DNA of 64,000 nt from Streptomyces sp. TS71-3 (GCF_018327685.1 NZ_BNEL01000001.1:2542001-2606000), one strand, 5' to 3'. Shown: positions 1 through 8,685, numbered from the stretch's first letter. The notes: a model not told the origin generated them from the sequence alone. A program made the numbers and translations.

Positions 1-91
1 GCCGGCAGGCACAACTCCAGCACATCCGGGGGATCGCGACCCGATCCGCGGCCGTTCAGGCGGGGATCGGCATGGAGAAAGGCCAACCACC

Positions 92-1603
92 ATGACCTCG
101 GCCCAGGTGGATCACCACGACGGCGACGGCTCGGGAGCGGTCGGCTCCTCGGCCGTGGGCGGTCGCAGCCAGGAGGGGTACCAGCGCGGTCTGGGTGCCC
201 GCCAGATCCAGATGATCGCCATCGGCGGAGCCATCGGCACCGGTCTGTTCCTCGGTGCCGGCAAGGCGATAGCGAAGGCCGGCCCCAGCCTGATCCTCGC
301 GTACGCGGTCGCCGGCCTGGTGATCTTCTTCATCATGCGGGCGCTCGGGGAGCTCCTGATGTACCGCCCGGTCTCGGGTTCCTTCTCGGAGTACGCCCGC
401 GAGTTCATCGGCCCCCTCTCGGGTTACGTGACGGGCTGGACGTACTGGCTCTTCTGGGTCGTCACCGGCATCACCGAGGTCACCGCGGCGGCGACCTACA
501 TGACGTTCTGGTGGCACATCCCGCAGTGGGCCTCGGCCCTCGTCTTCACGGTCATCCTCTACGGCGTGAACCTGATCTCGGTGAAGGTCTTCGGCGAGCT
601 GGAGTTCTGGTTCTCGATGGTCAAGGTCACCGCGATCGTCGGCATGATCCTCATCTGCGTCGGCATCCTGACCATCGGCTTCTCCGACGCCGGCGGCACC
701 GCGTCGGTGACCCACCTCTGGGGCGACGGCGGATTCTTCCCCAAGGGCGTCGGCGGCACCCTGATGACGCTGCAGATCGTGATGTTCGCGTTCCTCGCCG
801 TGGAGCTGGTCGGCGTCACCGCGGGCGAGTCCAAGGACCCGAAGAAGACCCTGCCGAAGGCGATCAACACCGTGCCGTGGCGGATCGCGGTCTTCTACGT
901 CGGCGCGCTGATCATGATCCTCTCGGTGGTGCCGTGGAGCAGCTTCCAGCCCGGCGTCTCGCCGTTCGTCGCGGCGTTCGAGAAGATGGGCCTCGCGGCC
1001 GGCGCCGGGATCGTCAACTTCGTCGTGCTCACCGCCGCCCTGTCGTCCTGCAACTCCGGCATGTACTCCACCGGCCGGATGCTCCGCGACCTGGCGCGCA
1101 ACGGCCAGGGCCCGGCCGTCTTCACCCGGCTCACCAGGAGCGGCACGCCGCTGGTCGGCACCACCTTCTCGGCGGCGCTGATGCTCGTCGGCGTCTGGAT
1201 CAACTACATGTGGCCGGGCCAGGCCTTCACCTACGTGGTGTCGTTCGCCACCATCTCCGGCATGTGGGCCTGGATCATGATCCTGGTCTGCCAGATCCGC
1301 TACCGCGCGAAGGCGGACCGCGGCGAGCTGCCGCGCTCGGCCTTCCGCGCGCCCGGCGCGCCGCTCACCAGCTGGTTCGCGCTCGGCTTCATCGGCGTGG
1401 TGATCGTGATGATGGGCATCGACAAGGACACCCGGATCTCGCTGTACTGCGCGCCGCTGTGGGCGTTGATCATGGTGGTGAGCTACTTCGTGCTGAAGGC
1501 GCGCAACCCCGAGGCCTTCGCCCGCACCCAGGCCGCGGCGGAGCGCGCGGCCGCGCGGGCGGGGGAGAGCGGGGCCGGTGGGCGACCGGCGGGGGAGGCC
1601 TGA
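92..1603 (+). CDS. APC-family amino acid permease
   Basis: A 503-residue integral membrane protein of the amino acid-polyamine-organocation superfamily (AAT type, like AnsP/GabP/CycA), which imports an amino acid by proton symport. The family start motif is seen at residues 41-60 (IAIGGAIGTGLFLGAGKAIA), after a hydrophilic N-terminus of about 35 residues. Around a dozen hydrophobic segments follow, with the conserved SSCNSGMYSTGRMLRDLA stretch in the middle and a charged Ala-rich C-terminal tail. GGAGAAAGG lies about 8 bases before the ATG. The substrate cannot be read from sequence; asparagine or GABA would be typical. Confidence 0.9.
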   Translation: MTSAQVDHHDGDGSGAVGSSAVGGRSQEGYQRGLGARQIQMIAIGGAIGTGLFLGAGKAIAKAGPSLILAYAVAGLVIFFIMRALGELLMYRPVSGSFSEYAREFIGPLSGYVTGWTYWLFWVVTGITEVTAAATYMTFWWHIPQWASALVFTVILYGVNLISVKVFGELEFWFSMVKVTAIVGMILICVGILTIGFSDAGGTASVTHLWGDGGFFPKGVGGTLMTLQIVMFAFLAVELVGVTAGESKDPKKTLPKAINTVPWRIAVFYVGALIMILSVVPWSSFQPGVSPFVAAFEKMGLAAGAGIVNFVVLTAALSSCNSGMYSTGRMLRDLARNGQGPAVFTRLTRSGTPLVGTTFSAALMLVGVWINYMWPGQAFTYVVSFATISGMWAWIMILVCQIRYRAKADRGELPRSAFRAPGAPLTSWFALGFIGVVIVMMGIDKDTRISLYCAPLWALIMVVSYFVLKARNPEAFARTQAAAERAAARAGESGAGGRPAGEA

Positions 1604-1658
1604 CGGGCGAGGCCCCCGTACCCACCTGCGGCCCTGGTCCCTGCTTATGCTGACCGAC

Positions 1659-2087
1659 ATGCTGACCATCACCCAGGCCCTCCACGACCAGATCGTGGCG
1701 CACGCCCGCAAGGACCACCCGGACGAGGCGTGCGGCGCGATCGCGGGCCCGGAGGGCACGGACCGGCCCGAGCGGTTCATCCCGATGCTGAACGCCGCGC
1801 GGTCGCCCACGTTCTACGAGTTCGACTCGGGCGACCTGCTGAAGCTGTACAAGGGCATGGCGGAGCGCGACGAGGAGCCGGTGGTCTTCTACCACTCGCA
1901 CACGGCCACCGAGGCGTACCCGTCACGCACGGACATCTCCTACGCGAACGAGCCCGGCGCCCACTACGTCCTCGTCTCCACCGCCGACACGGACGGCCTC
2001 GGCGATTTCCAGTTCCGCTCGTTCCGCATCGAGAACGGCGAGGTCACCGAGGAGGAAGTCCACGTAGTGGACGAATACCCGAACTAG
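1659..2087 (+). CDS. mec: JAMM/MPN+ metalloprotease (Mec-like)
   Basis: A 142-residue zinc peptidase of the JAB1/MPN/Mov34 (M67) family. The full JAMM motif is present: Glu23 in DEACG, His79-Ser-His81, seven residues, then Ser89 and Asp92. In Mycobacterium tuberculosis the homologue Mec releases cysteine from the CysO-cysteine adduct, and JAMM enzymes of this type also trim C-terminal residues off sulphur carriers (QbsD acting on QbsE). cysO and cysM lie downstream, but about 2 kb away with an opposing gene between, unlike the contiguous mec-cysO-cysM of mycobacteria. ATG 1659 was chosen because the conserved fold begins there; ATG 1647 is an alternative four codons upstream. Confidence 0.88.
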   Translation: MLTITQALHDQIVAHARKDHPDEACGAIAGPEGTDRPERFIPMLNAARSPTFYEFDSGDLLKLYKGMAERDEEPVVFYHSHTATEAYPSRTDISYANEPGAHYVLVSTADTDGLGDFQFRSFRIENGEVTEEEVHVVDEYPN

Positions 2088-2633
2088 CTGCTTCGGGGCC
2101 CCCGGTTCCCTTCAGGGGCGCGGGGCTGTGTCGTGGGGGCACCTCCCACGCCCTTGAGGCAGTGGGGGAGGCTCCGCCGCGTGGGCGCGACCAGCCATGA
2201 CGCGACCTTGCAGGTCGTCACAGGCCGGAAGGGGCTGGTTCTGTCGTTTCCTGACCACCGGCGGGTGGGTGGTCGCTCGCGCAGTTCCCCGCGCCCCTTC
2301 CGGGCGGGCACGTACGTTGGGCGAGACCCCGGCCTCCCCAGGGGCGCGGGGAACTGCGCGCTCAGCTACGACTGGGGGCACCTCCCACGCCCTTCAGGCA
2401 GTGGGGGACGTCGCGTCGTCACCGTCCCGAGGGGGCTGGTTCTGTCGTGTCCGGACCACCGGCGGGTGGTGGCTGCTCGCGCAGTTCCCCGCGCCCCTCA
2501 GGGGGAACCGGGCGCACCCGAACAGTTCCACCTGCCTCGAAAGCCCCGGGGGCGCCCGGAATCCGAGCGCCCCGAGGGGACCGGGGGACCCGGGGGCACC
2601 CGGGGGGATTCCGGGGTGCCCCCGGAGGAGGTG
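2088..2633. repeat. Intergenic mosaic of repeats A and B
   Basis: There is no credible gene. The stretch is built from dispersed elements found elsewhere in the window: repeat B at 2134-2170 and 2373-2408, repeat A in plus orientation at 2275-2298 and 2475-2498, and repeat A in minus orientation at 2340-2361. A G/C-rich segment of short GGGG/CCCC runs (2545-2630) follows, next to the stop of the converging PRC-barrel gene. Several segments can fold into hairpins and could stop transcription from both sides. Confidence 0.7.
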
Positions 2634-3623
2634 TCACGAGGAGGGGCCCTCCTCGGGCGTCTCCACGTCGATCCGCTCCTTGCGGACCTCCCCCCGCACG
2701 GTCTCCTGCTCCGTCTTCTCCTCGACCCCCAACCGAACCCGCTCCACCGGCACGGTCTCCGTCTCGATCACCACGCGATCGGCGTGCAGCACCACCTCGT
2801 GCTGCCCCTCGGAGATGTCCGGCCCGGCCAGCGCCGCGTCCCGGTTCTCCTCGGTGATCGGCTCGCGCTCGATCCTGACCTCCTCGTGGGTCAGCGGGAT
2901 CCGCTGCTCCTCCTCCTCGGTGATCACGTACTTGCGCAGCCGCGCCCGGCCCACGGCCTGCCGCTCGGTGGTGAGGTGCAGGTGCTCCTCGGAACGGGTC
3001 ATGGCCTCCGTGAAGTCACCGCCCCGCTCCGGCGCAGGCTGCCCGGACGCCGCGGGCATGGCGCCCTCGGTCCCGGCGGGCGGGGGCATGGCGCCCACAC
3101 CAGCGCCGCCCTCGGCGGGCATCCCCTCGCGGGAGGTCCCCGCGCCCTCACCGGTCATCCCGGACGCCTCGCCCTCGGCGGGCATCTCGGCGGTCTCCTC
3201 GGCGCCCGACTCCGCGAAGGCCGGCCCGGAGCGCTCCGCCGCGCCGCTCTCACCGGTGCCGGTGCGGCCCGCGGCCGGCTGCTCGGTGGTCTGCCAGGCG
3301 GTGTCCCACTCCACCTCGTAGTACTCGTACAGCCGGTGCTCCTCCTCGGCGGACAGGTGCCCGCCGGAGTCGATGGCGACGGTGGGGGCCTCCTTGACCT
3401 TCGCCTTGTCGAACGGGACCTCCAGGTGGTCCTCGACCAGCGCGGCGTCCCGGATCGGGACGAAGGACTCACGGCCGCCGAACATGCCGGTCTTCACGCT
3501 GGCCCATTCGGGGCGGCCGCTGACGTCGTCGAGGAAGATGTGCTTGGCGTCGCCGATCTTGTTCCCCTGCGTGTCGTACACGGCGTGGTCCAGCACGCTC
3601 GGTATCTGCTCTCGTGTGATCAC
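2634..3623 (-). CDS. PRC-barrel / DUF2382 stress-response protein
   Basis: A 329-residue protein of the AvaK/YsnF-like family. An N-terminal PRC-barrel (about residues 1-90, ITREQIPSVLDHAVYDTQG) is followed by a long Ala/Gly/Glu/Pro-rich linker. A C-terminal DUF2382 domain (about 215-315) carries the typical RIPLTHEEVRIEREPI signature. Such proteins are abundant in stressed or sporulating actinomycetes and their biochemical role is unknown. The GTG at 3623 was chosen because GAGGGAG precedes it by six bases; the open frame runs further upstream without a better site. It lies antisense between mec and cysO, so it interrupts a gene set that is contiguous in mycobacteria. Confidence 0.85.
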   Translation of the reverse strand: MITREQIPSVLDHAVYDTQGNKIGDAKHIFLDDVSGRPEWASVKTGMFGGRESFVPIRDAALVEDHLEVPFDKAKVKEAPTVAIDSGGHLSAEEEHRLYEYYEVEWDTAWQTTEQPAAGRTGTGESGAAERSGPAFAESGAEETAEMPAEGEASGMTGEGAGTSREGMPAEGGAGVGAMPPPAGTEGAMPAASGQPAPERGGDFTEAMTRSEEHLHLTTERQAVGRARLRKYVITEEEEQRIPLTHEEVRIEREPITEENRDAALAGPDISEGQHEVVLHADRVVIETETVPVERVRLGVEEKTEQETVRGEVRKERIDVETPEEGPSS

Positions 3624-3845
3624 GGTCTGCTCCCTCGTCTCAGCGGTTCTGAGGCGCGGGTCACCCCCATGCGAGGCGTAAAACTCGATGTTTGCCATGA
3701 ATGCCGATAAATGGGGAGTCAAAGGCGGTAGGCGGTGCAAATCGGGTGCAATGTCACAGAGGTATATCTCGCATTATAGGTGTTTTCCATCCACCATGTG
3801 AGACCACATCTCGGGGCGGCATCAGGGAATCGATACGATGACGGC
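3624..3845. promoter_or_regulatory. Divergent promoter region, PRC-barrel gene / cys leader
   Basis: This AT-richer stretch (notably 3735-3795) separates the minus-strand PRC-barrel gene from the plus-strand cysteine leader. An inverted repeat ATGTG-AGAC-CACAT is at 3796-3809. A TACGAT hexamer at 3834-3839 could be a -10 element for the plus strand, which would place transcription start close to the ATG at 3846. No convincing -35 is seen, so these are suggestions only. Confidence 0.4.
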
Positions 3846-3959
3846 ATGGTTCCTCAAGACGTGAGCGACAAGACGCCGGGGGTGGCGCTTCCGTGTTCGT
3901 TGAGGGCCTCCTGCGCCCGTTGCCCCGAGGGCCCCGGTGGCATCCCAGGGGAGATGCTC

Positions 3960-4016
3960 GTGGCGCGGCTGCACGTCGACCTCTGCCGGATGGCCAGCGC
4001 GATCTGTTGCGGCTGA
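3960..4016 (+). CDS. Cysteine-rich leader peptide upstream of cysO
   Basis: A tiny ORF encoding MARLHVDLCRMASAICCG (18 residues, GTG start). AGGGGAG at 3947-3953 gives an ideal ribosome binding site; ATG 3954 in the same frame is too close to it. The RLHVDL-R-ASA-C pattern matches a class of short Streptomyces peptides often annotated as putative leader peptides near sulphur genes. Three Cys codons, two adjacent just before the stop, fit a ribosome-stalling sensor of Cys-tRNA. The same frame extends up to ATG 3846 (56 codons, six Cys), so a leaderless longer form is possible. It ends 142 bases before cysO. Confidence 0.7.
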   Translation: MARLHVDLCRMASAICCG

Positions 4017-4158
4017 CTCCCGCGCTGTGCGGCGCGAGCAGCGGAGCCCGTCCGCGCAGCACCCGTACCACCCCGCACCGCCAGGGAATCCGCGGCCGTA
4101 CCGTGGTGCCGCGTGCCCACCGAACCGACACCTCCACCCCGACAGGAGCCCTGAAGCC
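4017..4158 (+). promoter_or_regulatory. Candidate attenuator region between leader and cysO
   Basis: The 142-base spacer holds a possible stem CGCGGC (4091-4096) with GCCGCG (4108-4113), and further GC-rich repeats just after the leader stop that could form alternative structures. CAGGAG precedes the cysO ATG by about ten bases. A cysteine-controlled switch between a terminator and an open ribosome binding site is an inference from the leader's composition; no T-rich terminator tail is present. Confidence 0.4.
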
Positions 4159-4446
4159 ATGGCCATCGAGGTCCGCATCCCGACCATCCTCCGCCAGTAC
4201 ACCGACGGCGAGAAGGCCGTAGAGGGCTCGGGGACGACCCTCGCCGAGCTCTTCGCCGACCTGGAGTCCCGGCACACCGGCATCCAGGCCCGACTGATCG
4301 ACGCGGACAACGGCGACAAGCTCCGCCGCTTCGTCAACGTCTACCTGAACGACGAGGACGTCCGCTTCCTGGACGGCGTGGACACCAAGGTGTCGGACGG
4401 CGACAGCATCACGATCCTGCCGGCCGTGGCCGGCGGCCGGGCCTGA
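4159..4446 (+). CDS. cysO: Sulphur carrier protein CysO (MoaD/ThiS fold)
   Basis: A 95-residue ubiquitin-like sulphur carrier. In the known M. tuberculosis pathway its C-terminal Gly-Gly is thiocarboxylated and donates sulphur to O-phosphoserine-derived aminoacrylate on CysM. Here the tail reads ILPAVAGGRA, so Gly92-Gly93 is capped by Arg94-Ala95 and would need trimming before activation; the Mec JAMM protease upstream is the obvious candidate. The gene is followed after six bases by cysM, so the two should be co-transcribed. Length and the DGDSITILPAV motif fit the family well. Confidence 0.92.
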   Translation: MAIEVRIPTILRQYTDGEKAVEGSGTTLAELFADLESRHTGIQARLIDADNGDKLRRFVNVYLNDEDVRFLDGVDTKVSDGDSITILPAVAGGRA

Positions 4447-5403
<957 letters not shown>

Positions 5404-5577
5404 AGCCTGCTTCTGGGGGCACCCCCGGTTCCCCCTAGCGCGCCGGTGTGCCGACGTAGCGCGCCGGTGTGCCGACGTGCGGCCCCGCCGCGGGGCGCGC
5501 AGCGCCTCCTGAGGGGCGCGGGGTGGGAGGTACCCCCATCCCCGCGCCCCTCAAAGGAACCGGGGTGCCCGGTGAGA
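5404..5577. terminator. Bidirectional terminator after cysM, with 21-bp tandem repeat
   Basis: A perfect 14-bp stem (5510-5523 with 5540-5553) around a 16-base loop lies between converging genes and should terminate cysM and the small membrane gene. Ahead of it is an exact 21-bp tandem duplication, 5436-5456 and 5457-5477, whose unit begins TAGCGCGCCGGTGTG. Confidence 0.65.
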
Positions 5578-5724
5578 TCACTCCCGGGGATCCTGGTGGT
5601 CCTTCCGGCGTGACCGGCGCCGTGGGCGCCGTACGCGCCGTCCCCGCCCCCACCCGTCCACCACCGTGGCCAGCAGCGCGAGGAGCGCGACCACCGCCAC
5701 CCCCGGCCACCAGGACGCGTTCAT
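5578..5724 (-). CDS. Small single-pass membrane protein
   Basis: A 48-residue product: MNASWWPGVAVV, then a hydrophobic helix through about residue 21, then a strongly basic tail rich in RRxRR that ends KDHQDPRE. This is the layout of a small membrane protein with a cytosolic positive tail. The ATG at 5724 is the start nearest the hydrophobic segment, and the frame upstream of it is compositionally shadow-like. No function is recognised. Confidence 0.55.
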   Translation of the reverse strand: MNASWWPGVAVVALLALLATVVDGWGRGRRVRRPRRRSRRKDHQDPRE

Positions 5725-6021
5725 GACGCGACCGTACCCGGGGGTGACGGGCCCGTCGAGGCCGCCGAACCGGTGACAGCGCAGGTGAGTTCCCCCACAA
5801 CGGCCCACGACGGAGGAGCGACCGGCGCTTTTGCGCCTTACGCTCTCCGCCTGGGGGTATTGCCCACGCTTTTCAGCGTCGTGGTGGACCTTTGGGGTCC
5901 CCCACTGCCTTGGAGGCGCGGGAGGCACCCCCAGGGTGCCCCGGACCGCACGACCACGTCTGTCCCGTCGCCGATACGGCCGTCCCGTCCAACGCCAGCC
6001 CGCGCGGAGGTTCCAGCAGCA
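5725..6021. repeat. Gap with degenerate repeat B copies
   Basis: This holds the divergent promoters of the small membrane gene and the MBL gene. A diverged repeat B in minus orientation sits at 5898-5933, and a more decayed plus-orientation copy lies at about 5850-5885 (TGGGGGTATTGCCCACGC). The open frame of the MBL gene extends through this region, but the protein family starts at 6022. Confidence 0.5.
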
Positions 6022-6774
6022 ATGAAGCTCACCGTCGTCGGCTGCTCGGGTTCGTTCCCGTCCGTGGACTCGGCCTGCTCGAGCTACCTCGTGGAGGCCG
6101 ACGGCTTCCGGCTGCTCCTCGACATGGGCAACGGTGCCCTGGGCGAGTTGCAGCGCCACGTCGGCCTCTACGACCTCGACGCCGTCTTCCTCAGCCATCT
6201 GCACGCCGACCACTGCATCGACATGTGCGCCTACTTCGTCGCCCGGTACTACCGGCACGACGGCGGGCGCTGCGCGCCGATCCCCGTCTACGGGCCCGAG
6301 GGCACCGAGCAGCGGCTGACCACGGCCTACGCGGACACGCCGTCCGCGTCCTCGATGAGCGAGGTCTTCGACTTCCACACGATCAAGCCCGGCACCTTCG
6401 ACATCGGCCCCTTCACCGTCCGCACGGAGAAGGTGCGCCACCCCGTGGAGGCGTACGGCATCCGGCTGGAGCACGACGGCCGTTCCCTCACCTACTCGGG
6501 GGACACCGGGCCGGCCGAGGAGCTGACGGAACTCGCCGCGGACACGGACCTCTTCCTGTGCGAGGCGGCGTTCACGGCCGGCAAGGAGAACGTCCCCGAC
6601 CTGCACCTCAACGGCCGCGAGGCGGGCGAGGCCGCGCGGCTCGCCCGCGCCCGGCGGCTGGTCCTCACGCACATTCCCCCGTGGACGGATCCCCGGGGGA
6701 ACCTCGCGGACGCGCGAGCGGAGTACGACGGCCCGGCGGAGCTGGCGGCGCCGGGCGCCGAGTACTGGCTCTGA
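6022..6774 (+). CDS. MBL-fold metallo-hydrolase (RNase Z-like)
   Basis: A 250-residue metallo-beta-lactamase-fold hydrolase. The metal motif HLHADHCID is at about residues 59-67, and the later ligands are seen in SGDTGPAEEL and LTHIPP. The fold resembles the ElaC/phosphodiesterase subgroup; the real substrate is unknown. ATG 6022 starts the conserved sequence MKLTVVGCSGSFP and has GGAGG about 11 bases upstream. It probably stands alone, since the next gene converges on it. Confidence 0.85.
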   Translation: MKLTVVGCSGSFPSVDSACSSYLVEADGFRLLLDMGNGALGELQRHVGLYDLDAVFLSHLHADHCIDMCAYFVARYYRHDGGRCAPIPVYGPEGTEQRLTTAYADTPSASSMSEVFDFHTIKPGTFDIGPFTVRTEKVRHPVEAYGIRLEHDGRSLTYSGDTGPAEELTELAADTDLFLCEAAFTAGKENVPDLHLNGREAGEAARLARARRLVLTHIPPWTDPRGNLADARAEYDGPAELAAPGAEYWL

Positions 6775-6843
6775 GGGTTCCCCTTCGGCAAGGGGCCACC
6801 CCGGCGCCCCTTGAGGGGCACCGGGCTCACCCCGGACAGAAGG

Positions 6844-8091
6844 TCACGCCTGAGTGAGGTCCTCCTCCTCCGGCTCGCGTCCCGGCGTCGGCAGGTTGAA
6901 CCTGATGATCGCGAACCGGAAGACCACGTAGTAGACGACCCCCATCACGAGACCGATCGGAATGATCAGCCACGGCTTCGTCGCCAGGTGCCAGTTGAGT
7001 ACGTAGTCGATGAAGCCGGCCGAGAAGTTGAACCCGGCGTGCACGCCGAGACCCCAGGTCAGCGCCATGGAGAAGGCGGTCAGCAGGGCGTGCAGCACGT
7101 ACAGCACCGGCGCGATGAACATGAACGAGAACTCGATCGGCTCGGTGACACCGGTCACGAACGAGGTCAGCGCCAGCGAGACCATCATGCCCATGACGAC
7201 CTTGCGCCGCTCGGGCCGTGCGCAGTGCGCGATGGCGAGCGCGGCGGCCGGCAGGCCGAACATCATGATGGGGAAGAAGCCCGACTGGAACATGCCGGCC
7301 GAGGGGTCGCCCGCGAGGAACCGGGTGATGTCGCCGTGCACGACCTGGCCCGCGGAGTTGGTGAAGTCGCCGAGCTGGAACCAGGCCACCGTGTTGACGA
7401 ACTGGTGCATGCCGATCGGGATCAGCCCGCGGTTCACCGCGCCGAACAGCGCCGCGCCGGCCGGGCCGAGCCCCGTCAGCCACTCGCCGAAGCTGGAGAT
7501 GCCGTTGCCGATGGGCTCCCAGATCAGGCCGAAGAAGACGCCCATCACGATGCCGACGAACGCCATGATGATCGGCACGAGCCGGCGGCCGTTGAAGAAG
7601 CCCAGCCAGTCCACCAGCTTGGTGCGGTGGAACCGCTGCCAGAGCACCGCGGCGAGCAGGCCCATGATGATGCCGCCGAGCACGCCCGGGTCGTTGTAGG
7701 TGGCCGGCACGTCCGGGCCGCTCTTGACCACGGCCTCGGTCACGGGGAACGCCTGGAGCACCTGCTTGTAGACGAGGAAGCCGACGAGCGCGGCCAGCGC
7801 GGTCGAGCCGTCCGACTTCTTCGCGAAGCCGATCGCCACGCCGATGCAGAACAGCATCGGCAGGGCCCCGGTCAGGGCGCTGCCCGCGTTGCTGAAGACC
7901 GAGGCGACGCGGTCCCAGCCGAGGCCGTCCTTGCCGAAGATGTCGTCCTGCCCGAGGCGGACCATGATGCCCGCCGCCGGCAGCACGGCGATCGGGAGCT
8001 GGAGGCTGCGGCCGATCTTCTGGAGGCCCTGGAACAGGCCCGAACCCCGCTTCTTCGCGGGTGCCGCCGCGGCGGTGGCGGTGGTCATCAA
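6844..8091 (-). CDS. nagE2: PTS GlcNAc permease, EIIC
   Basis: A 415-residue glucose/GlcNAc-family PTS membrane subunit with about ten transmembrane segments. Its motifs are typical of the IIC domain (GLIPIGMHQFVNTVAWFQ, GFFPIMMFGLPAAALAI, TEPIEFSFMFIAPVLY). It lacks fused IIA and IIB domains; IIB is encoded divergently at 8339. In S. coelicolor NagE2 with NagF (IIB) imports N-acetylglucosamine and is controlled by DasR, and the dre operators here support the same assignment. GGAGGAC lies upstream of the ATG. Confidence 0.92.
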   Translation of the reverse strand: MMTTATAAAAPAKKRGSGLFQGLQKIGRSLQLPIAVLPAAGIMVRLGQDDIFGKDGLGWDRVASVFSNAGSALTGALPMLFCIGVAIGFAKKSDGSTALAALVGFLVYKQVLQAFPVTEAVVKSGPDVPATYNDPGVLGGIIMGLLAAVLWQRFHRTKLVDWLGFFNGRRLVPIIMAFVGIVMGVFFGLIWEPIGNGISSFGEWLTGLGPAGAALFGAVNRGLIPIGMHQFVNTVAWFQLGDFTNSAGQVVHGDITRFLAGDPSAGMFQSGFFPIMMFGLPAAALAIAHCARPERRKVVMGMMVSLALTSFVTGVTEPIEFSFMFIAPVLYVLHALLTAFSMALTWGLGVHAGFNFSAGFIDYVLNWHLATKPWLIIPIGLVMGVVYYVVFRFAIIRFNLPTPGREPEEEDLTQA

Positions 8092-8145
8092 CGTCCTCCA
8101 TGTACGGGAGCCGCCCGCGGCGCGATGCGCCCGGGCGGTCTCGAT

Positions 8146-8176
8146 AGTGGTCTACACCACACTGGTGTAGACCTGT
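8146..8176. promoter_or_regulatory. Two abutting DasR (dre) operators
   Basis: Two 16-bp palindromic sites abut with a one-base overlap: AGTGGTCTACACCACA (8146-8161) and ACTGGTGTAGACCTGT (8161-8176). They match the dre consensus ACTGGTCTAGACCAGT at 12 and 14 of 16 positions by eye. They lie 55-85 bases upstream of the IIC start, where the GntR-type repressor DasR would block transcription until glucosamine phosphates accumulate. Confidence 0.85.
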
Positions 8177-8262
8177 TCTAGCATGGGTCGTGGCCGTCCG
8201 GAACCCGCGACTCCTGTGTCCTGGACCATAGGTTCCGGGCGGTGGTTGAGGTGCAAGGACAT

Positions 8263-8278
8263 GCTGGTGTAGACCAGT
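8263..8278. promoter_or_regulatory. DasR (dre) operator of nagF
   Basis: GCTGGTGTAGACCAGT matches the dre consensus at 14 of 16 positions and lies 60 bases upstream of the EIIB start. With the pair at 8146-8176, this makes three operators in a 247-bp divergent promoter region. Confidence 0.85.
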
Positions 8279-8338
8279 TGCGCCATGGCCGTTCGGGCCC
8301 GCCGACGTGCCACCGTGACCACGAGAGGGAGCCGGGAC

Positions 8339-8572
8339 ATGCCCAGCAAGGCCGAGAAGATCGTCGCCGCACTCGGCGGTATCGAGAACATCGAGGAGAT
8401 CGAGGGCTGCATCACCCGCCTGCGCACCGAGGTGGTCGATCCGGCGAAGGTCGACGAGGCCGCGCTCAAGGCCGCGGGCGCGCACGGAGTCGTCGCGATG
8501 GGCTTCGCCATCCAGGTGGTCGTCGGCACGGACGCGGACCCGATCGCCTCGGAGATCGAGGACATGATGTGA
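8339..8572 (+). CDS. nagF: PTS GlcNAc EIIB
   Basis: A 77-residue IIB domain protein. The phosphorylated cysteine is in EGCITRLRTEV (about residue 24), and the end GTDADPIASEIEDMM is typical. It receives phosphate from EIIA (Crr) and passes it to GlcNAc during uptake through the IIC encoded divergently. GAGAGGGAG precedes ATG 8339; in-frame ATG 8285 lies upstream, but the family begins at MPSKAEKIVAALGG. Confidence 0.92.
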   Translation: MPSKAEKIVAALGGIENIEEIEGCITRLRTEVVDPAKVDEAALKAAGAHGVVAMGFAIQVVVGTDADPIASEIEDMM

Positions 8573-8610
8573 CCTGGGCCGGATTCCGGCCGGATTCCGA
8601 CCGCTTCGGC

Positions 8611-8685
8611 GCCCGGTGAACGAAGGCCCGGTGAACGAAGGCCCGGTGAACGGAGGCTTGGCGAACGGGCCCCCGGTGAGCGGGC
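8611..8685 (+). repeat. Five imperfect 15-bp tandem repeats before rph
   Basis: The unit GCCCGGTGAACGAAG is exact at 8611-8625 and 8626-8640, nearly exact at 8641-8655, and degenerate at 8656-8670 and 8671-8685. The array lies between nagF and the rph promoter. It contains no start or stop arrangement suggesting a gene. Confidence 0.8.

Noticed and set aside
56..1810. Long minus-strand frame opposite the amino acid permease
   Set aside because: It is His/Arg/Glu/Asp-rich with no domain, the usual mirror of a high-GC plus-strand gene; the permease is unambiguous.
2128..2400. Possible CRISPR array from regular repeats near 2.1-2.5 kb
   Set aside because: Units are palindromic mosaics with irregular spacing and related, not unique, spacers; no cas genes in the window.
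3846..3953. N-terminal extension of the Cys leader as a 56-codon gene
   Set aside because: Kept only as an alternative start: no ribosome site, and only the last 18 codons match the known leader pattern.
8339..8572. Second PTS IIC gene expected beside nagF
   Set aside because: Only one IIC is present here; I recall two in S. coelicolor, but no remnant is visible.
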